In this document: in pieces, positions 40,922 through 49,312 of the stretch | Layout of the letters: each line of letters opens with the position of its first letter | Position numbering within the stretch: position 1 is the stretch's first letter | Source: Chersky-806 sp038252255 | Lineage (GTDB): Bacteria; Actinomycetota; Acidimicrobiia; IMCC26256; JAENVU01 | Length of the DNA stretch: 64,000 nt | Direction of reading: 5' to 3' | Assembly: GCA_038252255.1 (NCBI GenBank) | Contig: JBBSAM010000007.1 | Coordinates: forward strand, 62,001 to 126,000 | Notes under the pieces: generated by a model | The model's input: the letters and a program-made list of their open reading frames with translations, nothing else | Database searches by the model: none | Told to the model about the DNA's origin: nothing | Made by a program: the position numbers and the translations under genes

Positions 40922-41869
40922 TCATCGCGGGGCGCGGTCGCGCAGGGCTTGACGGATTGCCGCACACGACAGGGCTCCGCCGTTGCGGAGATCCGTCGGG
41001 CCCACGTCGATGGGAAGCCAACTCGCGGCGATGAGCTCGTGACGTCGAGCGCGATCGTGCTTCGTCGCCGTACGACCGGTGTGAAACTCGTCGGAGTCGT
41101 ACTCGATCGCGATCCGTTCGTCTGGGTACGCGGCGTCGACTCTTCCGACGAGCTTCGCGCCCTGCCAGACCTCGTACTGCGGGACCGGCTTCGGAAGGCC
41201 GCGTGCCTTGATCGCCCGGAACAAGAGGGTCTCCATCTCACTTTCGGTGGGCCGCTGCCCCGGCGCACGATCGAGAAGCAGCTGCCGTAGAACTGGGCCG
41301 CCAGGCCGGCCCGAGCGACTGAGTCGGCGCACGACCGCGATCAGCTCTGCCTCGCTCGCCAGCCCGCGTCGCAACGCGTTCTCGAGCGCGAGCTCGACAA
41401 GTCCGGTCCGGCAGACACCGCCCAGATCGAACAGCGTCCGCGCAGGAGTCGTCGCGGCGATACCCGACACGACTACGAGGTCAATCGGATTGAGTGCCTT
41501 GGTCTCATGAACGACAAGCTCGTCGTGGCGAGCGCGTCGCCACCGGGGACAGGTGATCTCAACCAGGTCCCGTCGACCACCTGGCAGCCCATGAAGCTCA
41601 GCGGCGGACCGGTGCGACGCAACGGCTCGAAATCCCCCCGCCCAACACGCCGCGAGCACGTCGCCGTGCCAGGTTTGCGGCGCTCCATTCACGCGGTACA
41701 CGTCGTAGTGCACGAGGACCCATCGCTGGGATGCGATCCGTGCTTCGATCTGCCGCTTGGTCAAGCCGGCCAGGCGAGCGTGCTCTCCCCTGAACAGCCC
41801 GTGGTGCTCCGCGGCATGCCGGGCGAGTGATCTGTCGGCGTCCGATTCGACTTCCGTGTCGAGCTCCAT
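40922..41869 (-). CDS. AbiEi-like N-terminal domain plus DUF559 (VSR/PD-(D/E)xK-type endonuclease) protein
   Basis: This is a 315-residue protein. The N-terminal half (GLFRGEHARLAGLTKRQIEAR, RVNGAPQTWHGDVLAACW, AVASHRSAAELHGLPG) resembles the AbiEi winged-helix/antitoxin domain. The C-terminal part (ESEMETLLFRAIKARGLPKP, GRVDAAYPDERIAIEYDSDEFHTG, then HELIAASW) resembles DUF559, a Vsr-like nuclease fold with Asp/Glu ligands. Such proteins are frequent in actinobacteria and often sit in defence or mobile contexts. It is bracketed by two near-identical 47-nt palindromes and is the only gene between them. Confidence 0.8.
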   Translation of the reverse strand: MELDTEVESDADRSLARHAAEHHGLFRGEHARLAGLTKRQIEARIASQRWVLVHYDVYRVNGAPQTWHGDVLAACWAGGFRAVASHRSAAELHGLPGGRRDLVEITCPRWRRARHDELVVHETKALNPIDLVVVSGIAATTPARTLFDLGGVCRTGLVELALENALRRGLASEAELIAVVRRLSRSGRPGGPVLRQLLLDRAPGQRPTESEMETLLFRAIKARGLPKPVPQYEVWQGAKLVGRVDAAYPDERIAIEYDSDEFHTGRTATKHDRARRHELIAASWLPIDVGPTDLRNGGALSCAAIRQALRDRAPR

Positions 41870-41905
41870 GCCCGGATTCCACCCGCGACCTGGGACAGCA
41901 ACGAA

Positions 41906-41952
41906 TTTTGGCGTCGTTTACGCCCCGTATAGGTGCGTAGACGACGCCAAAA
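41906..41952. repeat. 47-nt palindrome, TTTTGGCGTC type (right flank of DUF559 gene)
   Basis: TTTTGGCGTCGT (41906-41917) pairs with ACGACGCCAAAA (41941-41952), and the stem continues inward through TTTACGC/GCGTAGA with one G-T wobble. The central GCCCCGTATAGGTGC is identical to that of the copy at 40875. It lies 13 bp beyond the gpmA stop and 36 bp upstream of the DUF559 start. Confidence 0.88.
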
Positions 41953-41965
41953 CGGTGTCGAGTGG

Positions 41966-42691
41966 CTAGCCCGCCTGCTTGGCGACCGCGGCGGCGGCCG
42001 CGGCCGCGGCTTCGGGGTCGAGGTAGCGGCGGTCCACCACCTGGAAGCGTTCGTCGAGCTCGTAGACCAACGGTTGGCCGGTGCCGATGTTGTACTTGAC
42101 GATCTCGTCCTCGCTCATGCCGTCCAGGTGTTTCACGAGCCCGCGCAACGAGTTCCCGTGCGCGGCGACGAGCGTGACCCGGCCGTCCGCGAGGTCCGGC
42201 ACGATTGCGTCGTACCAGTACGGGAGCATCCGGTGGACGACGTCCGCGAGGCACTCGGACTTCGGGATCAGCTCGGCGGGGAGATCGCGGTAGCGGGGGT
42301 CGTCCGACGCGTCCCATTCGAGCGGGGGCGGCGGCACGTCGTACGAGCGACGCCATTCGAGCAACCGCTCCTCGCCGGACTCCTCCGCGACCCGCTTCTT
42401 GTCCTTGCCCTGGAGGCTGCCGTAGTGGCGCTCGTTCAGCCGCCAGGACCGGCGCACCGGGATCCACGAGCGGTCACACGCCCGCAGCGCGAGCTCGGCG
42501 GTGTGGATCGCCCGGATCTGCACCGAGGTGTGCACGACGTCGGGCAGCACCCCGTGCTCGGTGAGCAGCTCACCGCCCCGCACCGCTTCCGCCTCACCCT
42601 TCTCGGTGAGCGGGACGTCGACCCATCCGGTGAACAGGTTCTCCAGGTTCCAGGTGCTCTGCCCGTGACGGAGCAGGATCAGCGTGGCCAT
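41966..42691 (-). CDS. gpmA: 2,3-bisphosphoglycerate-dependent phosphoglycerate mutase
   Basis: The protein is 241 residues, within the normal range for GpmA. The phospho-histidine loop is LLRHGQSTWNLENLFTGW (H9). LNERHYGSLQGKDKK provides the catalytic Glu region, and AAHGNSLRGLVKHLDG provides the second active-site His. The enzyme interconverts 3- and 2-phosphoglycerate in glycolysis. The C-terminus is an alanine-rich tail. This housekeeping gene sits between the DUF559 cassette and a methyltransferase gene. Confidence 0.93.
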   Translation of the reverse strand: MATLILLRHGQSTWNLENLFTGWVDVPLTEKGEAEAVRGGELLTEHGVLPDVVHTSVQIRAIHTAELALRACDRSWIPVRRSWRLNERHYGSLQGKDKKRVAEESGEERLLEWRRSYDVPPPPLEWDASDDPRYRDLPAELIPKSECLADVVHRMLPYWYDAIVPDLADGRVTLVAAHGNSLRGLVKHLDGMSEDEIVKYNIGTGQPLVYELDERFQVVDRRYLDPEAAAAAAAAVAKQAG

Positions 42692-42724
42692 GACTGCAAA
42701 CTAGGCCGTGGGAGAGTCAAGGCG

Positions 42725-43477
42725 ATGAACCAGGACGGGTTCTACGGCCGGGCCCAGGCCGCGATCCATCACGAGCGCTTCGGCGACCTGGCCACCGACG
42801 CGGCCACCGCGCTCGCCGGTGAGCTCGTCTCGCACGGCCTCACCACCGGCACCGTCACGGACCTCGGCTGCGGATCCGGGATCCTCGCCGGCATCATGTC
42901 GAGCCTGGGTTACGACGTGCTGGGCTACGACATCTCCGCCGACATGGTCGAGCTCGCCGCGCGCAACGCGCCGCGCGCCACGTTCCGCAACGAGTCGCTC
43001 CTCGACGCGACGATCCCACCATCCGTCGCGGTCACCGCGATCGGCGAGGCGCTCAACTACGCGACGGACCCCCGGGCCGGGCTCGAAGCGACCGTGTCAG
43101 TCGCACGCCGGGTGTACGACGCGCTCGCCCCCGGCGGTGTCTTCCTCTTCGACGTGTCGACACCCGGGCGCAACTCCGGGGTCGCGGTACGCGAGAGGAT
43201 CCACGAGGGCGACGGTTGGATGCTCACCATGCGAGCCGAAGAGTCCGGGTATCAGCTCGACCGGCACATCACCATCTACTCGCGCGAGGCCGACGGCCGG
43301 TACACGCGCGTGGACGAGCATCACGTCATCCATCTGTACGACCTCGACGCGGTGACAGCGATGCTGACCGACATCGGCTTCACGGTCGAGACGCGCCCGA
43401 ACTACGGGGCGACGCGATCCGACTCGACGCCGTCGACGGGTTGGTCCGTGTTCGTCGAGACGAAGCCGGCGAACTAG
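42725..43477 (+). CDS. Class I SAM-dependent methyltransferase
   Basis: The protein is 250 residues from the ATG at 42725. Motif I is TVTDLGCGSGILAGIM near residue 42, followed by VLGYDISADMVELAARN. The C-terminal half (LTMRAEESGYQLDRHITIYSRE) matches a common family of cytoplasmic methyltransferases with unknown acceptors. It is divergent from gpmA (33-bp gap) and converges on the aldehyde dehydrogenase gene, sharing 4 bp at their stop codons. Confidence 0.82.
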   Translation: MNQDGFYGRAQAAIHHERFGDLATDAATALAGELVSHGLTTGTVTDLGCGSGILAGIMSSLGYDVLGYDISADMVELAARNAPRATFRNESLLDATIPPSVAVTAIGEALNYATDPRAGLEATVSVARRVYDALAPGGVFLFDVSTPGRNSGVAVRERIHEGDGWMLTMRAEESGYQLDRHITIYSREADGRYTRVDEHHVIHLYDLDAVTAMLTDIGFTVETRPNYGATRSDSTPSTGWSVFVETKPAN

Positions 43478-44943
43478 GCGGGCAGGCCGACCGTCTTCGT
43501 CTCGAGGTACTCCTCGAAGCCGGCGATCCCGTGCTCGCGCCCGAGGCCCGACTCCTTGTAGCCGCCGAACGGTGAGTCGGGGCCGAACCACTGCCCGCCG
43601 TTCACCGCCACCGTGCCGGTCCGCAAGCGCTTCGCGATCCCGTACGCGCGATCGAGATCCGTCCCGTTGACCGCGCCCGACAGCCCATAGCGCGAGTTGT
43701 TCGCGATGCGCACCGCGTCATCGTCGTCCTCGTAGGGGATCACCGCGAGCACCGGGCCGAAGATCTCTTCCTGCGCGATCGTCGAGTCCGGATCCACGTC
43801 GACGAACAGCGTTGGCTCGACGTAGAAGCCCTTCTCGAGGTGTGCCGGGCGGCCGCCACCGACGAGGAGCCGAGCGCCTTCGCTCTTCCCCTTCTCGATC
43901 AGCCCGAGCACCCGCTCGCGCTGGCGCGCGTTGATGAGAGGCCCTTGGAGATTCGCCGGGTCGGTCGGGTCGCCGTACGTCCAGGCTTCGAACCCCGCCT
44001 TCAGCAGCTCGATCGCCTCGTCGTAGCGCGAGCGCGGCACGAGCATGCGTGTGGTGATCGCGCACCCCTGCCCTCCGTGCATGCACACCATCGCGCCACT
44101 GCCCATCTGAGCCGGGAAGTCGGCGTCGTCGAGAATGACGTTCGCGGACTTGCCACCGAGCTCGAGGAACACGCGCTTCAGCGTGTCCGCCCCCTTCGCC
44201 ATGATGTGCTTCCCGACCGCGGTCGAGCCGGTGAAGCTGATCATGTCGACGTCCGGGCTCGTGCTCAGCACCTCGCCCACGGCCGCCGGGTCACCCGACG
44301 TCACGACGTTCAGCACGCCCGGCGGAATGTCCGTGTACTCCGCGGCGAGCCGGCCGATGTGCGTGGCACTCCACGGCGTGTCCGGCGCGGGCTTCAGCAC
44401 GACGGTGTTGCCGGCCGCCAGCGCCGGAATGATCTTGGAGAGGTTGAGCATGAACGGGAAGTTCCACGGCGTGATCGCGCCGACGACACCGATCGGCTCA
44501 CGCAGCACCCGCCGCGCGCTCGTCATCCCGAAGAACTCGTGCACGGGGAGGTCGTACTCCCACTCGATGCGATCGATGCACTCGATGTCCCACTCCATGT
44601 CGTCGATGCAGGAGTCCTGCTGCACCGCGTACGTGAGCATGATCGGCGAGCCGACCTCGGCGACGATCTGCGGCCGCAGCGTCTCCTTCTCCTTGACCAG
44701 CGCCTCGTGCAGCTGACGCAAGCTGCGCCTGCGCAGCTCGTGGTTGCTCGCCCAGTCGCTCTCCTCGAACGCGCGCCGGGCCGCGGCCACCGCTCGCTCC
44801 ATGTCCTCCGGGCTCGCGTCGGCGACCGTGCCGATCACTTCCTCGGTGGCCGGGTTCACGTTCTCGTACCGGGCTCCCGACGCCGCCTCGACGAGCTCTC
44901 CGTCGATCAACATCCGGTGCTCGCCGCTCACCGCTTCCCCCAT
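43474..44943 (-). CDS. NAD(P)-dependent aldehyde dehydrogenase
   Basis: This is a 489-residue ALDH. ITPWNFPFMLNLSKIIPALAAGNTVVLKPA is the cofactor-binding Asn-Pro region, SFTGSTAVGKHIM the Rossmann loop, FLELGGKSANVIL the general-base Glu, and MHGGQGCAITTRML the catalytic Cys. EEIFGPVLAVIPYED and the C-terminal GGYKESGLGREHG complete the family. It oxidises an aldehyde to the acid, which a ligase could then activate. The operator at 44987 starts 43 bp upstream of its ATG. Confidence 0.93.
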   Translation of the reverse strand: MGEAVSGEHRMLIDGELVEAASGARYENVNPATEEVIGTVADASPEDMERAVAAARRAFEESDWASNHELRRRSLRQLHEALVKEKETLRPQIVAEVGSPIMLTYAVQQDSCIDDMEWDIECIDRIEWEYDLPVHEFFGMTSARRVLREPIGVVGAITPWNFPFMLNLSKIIPALAAGNTVVLKPAPDTPWSATHIGRLAAEYTDIPPGVLNVVTSGDPAAVGEVLSTSPDVDMISFTGSTAVGKHIMAKGADTLKRVFLELGGKSANVILDDADFPAQMGSGAMVCMHGGQGCAITTRMLVPRSRYDEAIELLKAGFEAWTYGDPTDPANLQGPLINARQRERVLGLIEKGKSEGARLLVGGGRPAHLEKGFYVEPTLFVDVDPDSTIAQEEIFGPVLAVIPYEDDDDAVRIANNSRYGLSGAVNGTDLDRAYGIAKRLRTGTVAVNGGQWFGPDSPFGGYKESGLGREHGIAGFEEYLETKTVGLPA

Positions 44944-44986
44944 GACGCGTCTCCCTCGTGACGGCTGGCCTACGTCGCCGAGGCTA

Positions 44987-45004
44987 CCTGACACGGCAGT
45001 CAGG
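44987..45004. promoter_or_regulatory. Shared 18-bp operator, copy 9
   Basis: CCTGACACGGCAGTCAGG, with perfect 6-bp arms CCTGAC/GTCAGG, lies 43 bp upstream of the aldehyde dehydrogenase ATG. Confidence 0.77.
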
Positions 45005-45062
45005 TCCCACCGCCGTCCACCGACCGTTCTCGGCCCGCTCGAACGTCGGCGGGCCGGCGGAC

Positions 45063-46007
45063 TCAGCGCTCGCGCTCGGGGATGCCGAACGAGGCACGCA
45101 CGTCGGCGAGTGGCTCGTGGGCGAGCGCGAGATGGTCGATCGTCGTGAAGTCGCCGGTGCACTGCGCACCCCTCCGGAACGCATGCGCGACCGTTTCCGG
45201 TGCACCCGGACGGCTCAGCGTGCCCTCCTTCGGCACGAGCGTCCCGCCGCCGTCGAGGTAGCCCGCCTCGTGCACGCCGAGGTTGCCGAGGAACTGCATC
45301 CAGTGCGCGTCGGTATCGGACACCCCCATCTGCATCGCACCGAGAGCGATCTCATCGACACCGACCGGCTCATAGCCACCGATGACGTGACACATGTCGT
45401 GCGACACGAAGACCGCCGGGCTCTTCAGGGCGATCCCGGGAAGGTCGAAGCCGTTGCGTTCGTAGAACTCCACGTAAGCACGTCCGAGCGTTCCCGGGGG
45501 CGCGTCCGCCAAGGCCAGAAGGCGCGCCGCGAGCTCCGGGGCGGGAGCGTCGAGAGAGTCTCCGTACCGGTCGGCCAGCTGCGGCTCGAGCAGCGCGTCA
45601 CCGGCCGGGCCACCGAAGAAGCGCATGTAGTCGGCGGCGGCCTCCGCCCGGCTCCGGTCCACGAGGTCGCGCGCGATGTCCAGGCCCGGCCCCGACTCCC
45701 CCAGCGCGGCGCAGTACTGCTCGACACGGGCCGCCTGGCTCGCGCTCACCGGGTGGCGGCACAGCTCGACCAGCACGAGCAGCTCTCGCACCCGCCGTCT
45801 CTGTGACGGGTCGACGAACGCTTCCCCGGCCGCCTCCGGGCCCAGCGCCTCGACCGTGGTCGGATCGAGATCGACCTCGAAGTAGCACGCCGCGAGTGCG
45901 CCGATGACGGCCAGCTGCTCCGCGGTGGGCCCGCCTTCGACGTCCGCCGCGCCCACCATCGCCCGGATGATCGGCTCGGCGTGCTCCTTGTCGATGGTCC
46001 TCGGCAT
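45063..46007 (-). CDS. TerB-like helical domain plus Coq4-like domain protein
   Basis: The protein is 314 residues and largely helical. Residues 1-110 resemble a TerB-like domain (GAADVEGGPTAEQLAVIGAL, RVRELLVLVELCRHPVS). Residues 120-314 resemble COQ4: the motif H203-D204-x-x-H207-x11-E219 (HDMCHVIGGYEPVGVDE) matches the HDxxHx11E zinc signature of that family. COQ4 acts on the ring of ubiquinone precursors in other organisms, but actinobacteria normally use menaquinone. Its role here is unknown; it may act on another aromatic or quinone-like substrate. Confidence 0.68.
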   Translation of the reverse strand: MPRTIDKEHAEPIIRAMVGAADVEGGPTAEQLAVIGALAACYFEVDLDPTTVEALGPEAAGEAFVDPSQRRRVRELLVLVELCRHPVSASQAARVEQYCAALGESGPGLDIARDLVDRSRAEAAADYMRFFGGPAGDALLEPQLADRYGDSLDAPAPELAARLLALADAPPGTLGRAYVEFYERNGFDLPGIALKSPAVFVSHDMCHVIGGYEPVGVDEIALGAMQMGVSDTDAHWMQFLGNLGVHEAGYLDGGGTLVPKEGTLSRPGAPETVAHAFRRGAQCTGDFTTIDHLALAHEPLADVRASFGIPERER

Positions 46008-46081
46008 GGATCGCGTTCCTTCCTCTGGCTGGCCTCGCGCGTGTCCAGCCGGCGTGATCTCGACGCGTACGCTAACTGGGC

Positions 46082-47620
46082 GTGCGCATCGCTGCGGTCG
46101 ACCTCGGATCGAACTCCTTCCACCTCGTGGTGGCGGAGGTGCGGGCGGACGGCACGTTCGAGCCGATCATCCGCGAGAAGGAGATGCTGCGGCTCGGCGA
46201 CGTGGTCAGCCGGGAGGGCGTCGTCACCCCGGAGGCAACCGAGGCCGCGGTCCAGACCGTGCGCCGCTTCCGCATGCTGGCCGAGGCCGCCGGCGCCACC
46301 GAGATCCTCGCCTGCGCCACGAGCGCGCTGCGTAGCGCGTCCAACGGCGACGCGGTCCTCGACCAGATCGAGACCGAAGCCGGCGTCGTCGCGGACGTCA
46401 TCGACGGGCTCGAAGAGGCCCGCCTCATCTTCACCGCCATCCGCACCGCGGTTCTCATCGATCCGGGACCGGCGCTCTGCTTCGACCTCGGCGGCGGGAG
46501 CGTCGAGATCATGGTCGGTGACACGACGGGGCTGCACTGGGCGGCCAGCGAGCGTCTCGGTGTCGCTCGCCTGAGCGCGGAGTACGTGCGATCGGATCCC
46601 ATCTCGAAGGGTGACCGGCGCCGGCTCCGCGAGCACCTCGTCGAGATCCTCGGGCCGCTCGCGGTCGACGTCATGCGCTTCGAGCCCAAGCTCGCGATCG
46701 GCAGCAGCGGGACGCTCGAGGACATCGCGAACATGGTGGCCGAGCGCCGGGACGAGTCGGTACCCCGCTCGCTCAACCAGCTCAGCTTCTCGCGCGAGGA
46801 ATTCGAGCCCCTCCACCACGAGCTGGTCCGGTCGACGTCCGCGCAACGCAAGAGCATCAAGGGGCTCGACGCGAAACGAATCGACCTCATCGTCGCCGGC
46901 GCGGAGTTCCTCGCCACCGCGATGGAGCTCTTCGAGGTCGACGAGCTCACCATCAGCGAGTGGGCGCTGCGCGAGGGCATGGTCCTGGACGCGATCGGCC
47001 GCCACGACCCGGTCGACTGGTCCGACGACCCGCGGGCCATCCGGCGGGCATCGGTGCAGGCCCTCGGGCGTCGATTCTCGTGGCCGGAGGAGCACTCGCG
47101 TCAGGTCGCGCGGCTCAGCCTCGAGCTCTTCGACCAGACCCGCGAGCTGCACGGAATGAGCGACACCGACCGCGAGCTCCTGGAGTACGCCGCGCTGCTG
47201 CACGACATCGGCGAGCACGTCTCGCACGACGGCCACGACCGCCACGCGGCCTACCTCGTCGCGCACGGGCAGCTCCGCGGCTTCGACCCCGAAGAGATCC
47301 TCGTCCTCACCGCGCTCGTGCGTTGGCATCGCCGCGGTGAGCCGAAGTCCTCCGACGATCTGGTCGGCGAGCTCGATGGCGACACGCGCGAACGCGTCCG
47401 GCGGCTCGCGTCGCTGATCCGGATCGCCGACGGCCTGGACCGGAGCCGCAAGCAGGTCGTGCGCAACATCACGGCACGGGTCAGCCCGTCACTCGTGCTG
47501 TTGCGCCTGCAGACGGACGGCGATCCCGAGCTCGAGCTCTGGGGTGCGCGACGGAAGCGGGAGCTCTTCGAGAAGGTCTTCGACCGCGAGCTCGAGCTCA
47601 CCGCCCACCCGAGCGGCTGA
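46082..47620 (+). CDS. Ppx/GppA-family exopolyphosphatase with C-terminal HD domain
   Basis: This is a 512-residue protein. AVDLGSNSFHLVVAEV and CFDLGGGSVEIMV are the phosphate-binding loops of the actin-like ASKHA fold, and ATSALRSASNG is the interdomain signature. The C-terminal region has the HD motif LLHDIGEHVSHDGHDRHAAYL. Proteins of this kind hydrolyse polyphosphate or the 5'-phosphate of pppGpp and so connect to phosphate storage and the stringent response. It starts with GTG and is divergent from the Coq4-like gene (74-bp gap). Confidence 0.9.
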   Translation: MRIAAVDLGSNSFHLVVAEVRADGTFEPIIREKEMLRLGDVVSREGVVTPEATEAAVQTVRRFRMLAEAAGATEILACATSALRSASNGDAVLDQIETEAGVVADVIDGLEEARLIFTAIRTAVLIDPGPALCFDLGGGSVEIMVGDTTGLHWAASERLGVARLSAEYVRSDPISKGDRRRLREHLVEILGPLAVDVMRFEPKLAIGSSGTLEDIANMVAERRDESVPRSLNQLSFSREEFEPLHHELVRSTSAQRKSIKGLDAKRIDLIVAGAEFLATAMELFEVDELTISEWALREGMVLDAIGRHDPVDWSDDPRAIRRASVQALGRRFSWPEEHSRQVARLSLELFDQTRELHGMSDTDRELLEYAALLHDIGEHVSHDGHDRHAAYLVAHGQLRGFDPEEILVLTALVRWHRRGEPKSSDDLVGELDGDTRERVRRLASLIRIADGLDRSRKQVVRNITARVSPSLVLLRLQTDGDPELELWGARRKRELFEKVFDRELELTAHPSG

Positions 47621-47645
47621 CCGCCTCGGACTGCTGCCGATACCT

Positions 47646-48266
47646 CTACCCCGCGACGGTCCGGAACACGATCCGCGCCGTGGTCTCGACCACCTCGGCG
47701 CGGGTTGCGCCGTAGGTCTCGAGATCGACGTGGAACGCGGCCATGCGCTCCATCATCGCGACGAGCGCCGCGGCGGCGGCGTAGGGCGCGATGCCCTCCA
47801 CCTCGTTCTCGGCGACCTTGCGCGACAGGCCCTGCGTGATCGGCTGCAGCGATGCGTTGCGCACGTCCCGGAAGCGTTGATCGCCTTCCTGGGCTGCGAG
47901 GTTCCGGGTCCGCAGGATGGCCCGGTGGTCGTCCCAGTACAGGAGGAACCCGTCCACGAGCCGGCGGGCCGCCTCCAGACCCTCGTCGCCGCGCCACGGC
48001 GCGTCGAGGAGCTCGGCGAGTGGCGCGGTCTGCTCGCCGACCGCCTCCGCGAGCGCGAGCACCGCCTCCTCGACGTCGCGGAAGTACTGGTAGAACGTCG
48101 CCGGCGACGTACCGACCGCGCGTGCGATGTCGACGACCCGCAGGTCGCGCAGCCCGTTGCTCTCGAGCTGCTCGGCGGTGGCGTCGAGCAGCCGGCGCCG
48201 AGTCGCTGCGCCCCGCTTGCCCAGTGCCCGCCCGTCGAGCGCGACCGTGTTCTCCACCGCTGTCAC
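47646..48266 (-). CDS. TetR-family transcriptional regulator
   Basis: The protein is 206 residues. The N-terminal helix-turn-helix is RRRLLDATAEQLESNGL, then VVDIARAVGTSPATFYQYFRDVEEA, the standard TetR DNA-binding domain at residues 20-68. The C-terminal ligand and dimer domain is helical with a large hydrophobic pocket, as in regulators of lipid genes. It is the only recognisable TetR in the window and thus a candidate for the regulator that reads the 18-bp operator. No operator copy is present in its own promoter. Confidence 0.88.
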   Translation of the reverse strand: MTAVENTVALDGRALGKRGAATRRRLLDATAEQLESNGLRDLRVVDIARAVGTSPATFYQYFRDVEEAVLALAEAVGEQTAPLAELLDAPWRGDEGLEAARRLVDGFLLYWDDHRAILRTRNLAAQEGDQRFRDVRNASLQPITQGLSRKVAENEVEGIAPYAAAAALVAMMERMAAFHVDLETYGATRAEVVETTARIVFRTVAG

Positions 48267-48271
48267 GGCTG

Positions 48272-48286
48272 GTCAGGGTATCTGAC
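48272..48286. promoter_or_regulatory. Inverted repeat upstream of the TetR gene
   Basis: GTCAGGGTATCTGAC pairs GTCAG with CTGAC around 5 bp and lies 5 bp upstream of the GTG start. It uses the same half-site letters as the shared operator but in the opposite (everted) order, so it is not simply another copy. An autoregulatory role is plausible only. Confidence 0.4.
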
Positions 48287-48336
48287 GGCTTTCCCGATTC
48301 TCTCCGGAGGACGTCGAGCTGGGCCCGGACGCGTCA

Positions 48337-48362
48337 GGGGGCGGGTCCGAAGACCCGCCCCC
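48337..48362 (-). terminator. Strong terminator hairpin with cUUCGg loop
   Basis: An 11-bp perfect stem GGGGGCGGGTC/GACCCGCCCCC encloses CGAA on the plus strand, which is TTCG on the minus strand. On the minus-strand transcript the loop is therefore C(UUCG)G, an exceptionally stable tetraloop. It lies 34 bp past the stop of the secreted-protein gene at 48397. Confidence 0.75.
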
Positions 48363-48396
48363 CAACCTTGGGAAGAAATAACGCTTGCTTGATGAT

Positions 48397-49026
48397 CTAG
48401 CTGAAGACGACGGACGAACCGGGGAGGATCGCGATCTTCTTGATCCCCTTGGCCGGCTTGGTCTTTCCGTTCTTCGTCGTCGGGTTGCAGACGCTCGTGT
48501 CCGGCACCGCGATGTGTGCGTGCGCCGTCACGTTGTTCGTCCCGGCGTAGGAGCCGGTCACGGACGACTGCGGGTTGGGTGAGGTCGAGTTGGGCAGGTT
48601 GAACCCGAAGTTCGGGGTGCCCGTGAGCTCGAAGCCCTTGACGGTCGCAGTGGACGGGTTGATGTGACCGCCGCTCCCCTTCCACATGACGGAGAGAGTG
48701 AACGGGTCAGTGTTGCCCGTCGCGAGAGCATTGCAGGTACCGGCGTTGGTGCCGTGTTGCACGACACCGATCTTGATCTTGACCGGGGACACACCGCTCT
48801 CGGTGGAGCCACTGCACACGCCCTTGAGCTTCCCGGTGACGGTCGACGGCGCCGTGTTCGTGTTCCGCAGCGGCGGGTCGATCTTGAGCTTCCCGGTAAT
48901 CGAGCAGTTCGCGGAACCCGTCGCCGTAATGGTCGGCTTGGCCGCGAACGCCGGCGAGGCAACCATCGCCAGGCCACCCAAAGCCAGTGCGGCCGCGGTC
49001 GCCCCTATCGCGATTCTTCGAATCAT
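48397..49026 (-). CDS. Secreted protein of unknown function
   Basis: The protein is 209 residues from the ATG at 49026, with an AAGGAGA ribosome site. A Sec signal peptide (MIRRIAIGATAAALALGGLA, cleavage probably after AFA at residue 28) is followed by a Thr/Ser/Asn-rich, beta-strand-like mature region with four cysteines (ANCSITG, KGVCSGS, GTCNALA, VCNPT). No catalytic motif is recognised. It is likely an exported surface or extracellular protein, and a strong terminator follows. Confidence 0.75.
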   Translation of the reverse strand: MIRRIAIGATAAALALGGLAMVASPAFAAKPTITATGSANCSITGKLKIDPPLRNTNTAPSTVTGKLKGVCSGSTESGVSPVKIKIGVVQHGTNAGTCNALATGNTDPFTLSVMWKGSGGHINPSTATVKGFELTGTPNFGFNLPNSTSPNPQSSVTGSYAGTNNVTAHAHIAVPDTSVCNPTTKNGKTKPAKGIKKIAILPGSSVVFS

Positions 49027-49312
49027 GGTGATCTCCTTACCCCTGACGCCGCGACGACTCGGGAGTGCGCGGGCGTGACCGTTGCGCTCCGTCGCCTTGC
49101 TGCTCACAGGCACACGCCGGAGCGACGCTCTGGCGGATGCACCCATTACTCAAGAGCTTTCCCCGATGCGTGCGCGGCGAAGCATCGGATGCCTCGTTCG
49201 CGCTCTGCCGCGTGCCCAACTGCCGCGCCGAGGTTGTTCAGCGCGCGTCTCTGACCTCGATCACGTCACAACAAACGCGCTGCGTAGGCGCGACGCGGAA
49301 CGGCTCGGCGTC
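49027..49312. other. 286-bp intergenic region
   Basis: This is the longest truly empty gap in the window, between two minus-strand genes. It must hold the promoter of the secreted-protein gene. I see no clear hairpin, operator copy or conserved small ORF in it. Base composition is less G-biased than in neighbouring genes. Confidence 0.4.

Noticed and set aside
48272..48286. GTCAG-N5-CTGAC as an eleventh copy of the shared operator
   Set aside because: The half-sites are in the opposite order and the spacing differs, so it is listed separately as a possible autoregulatory site only.
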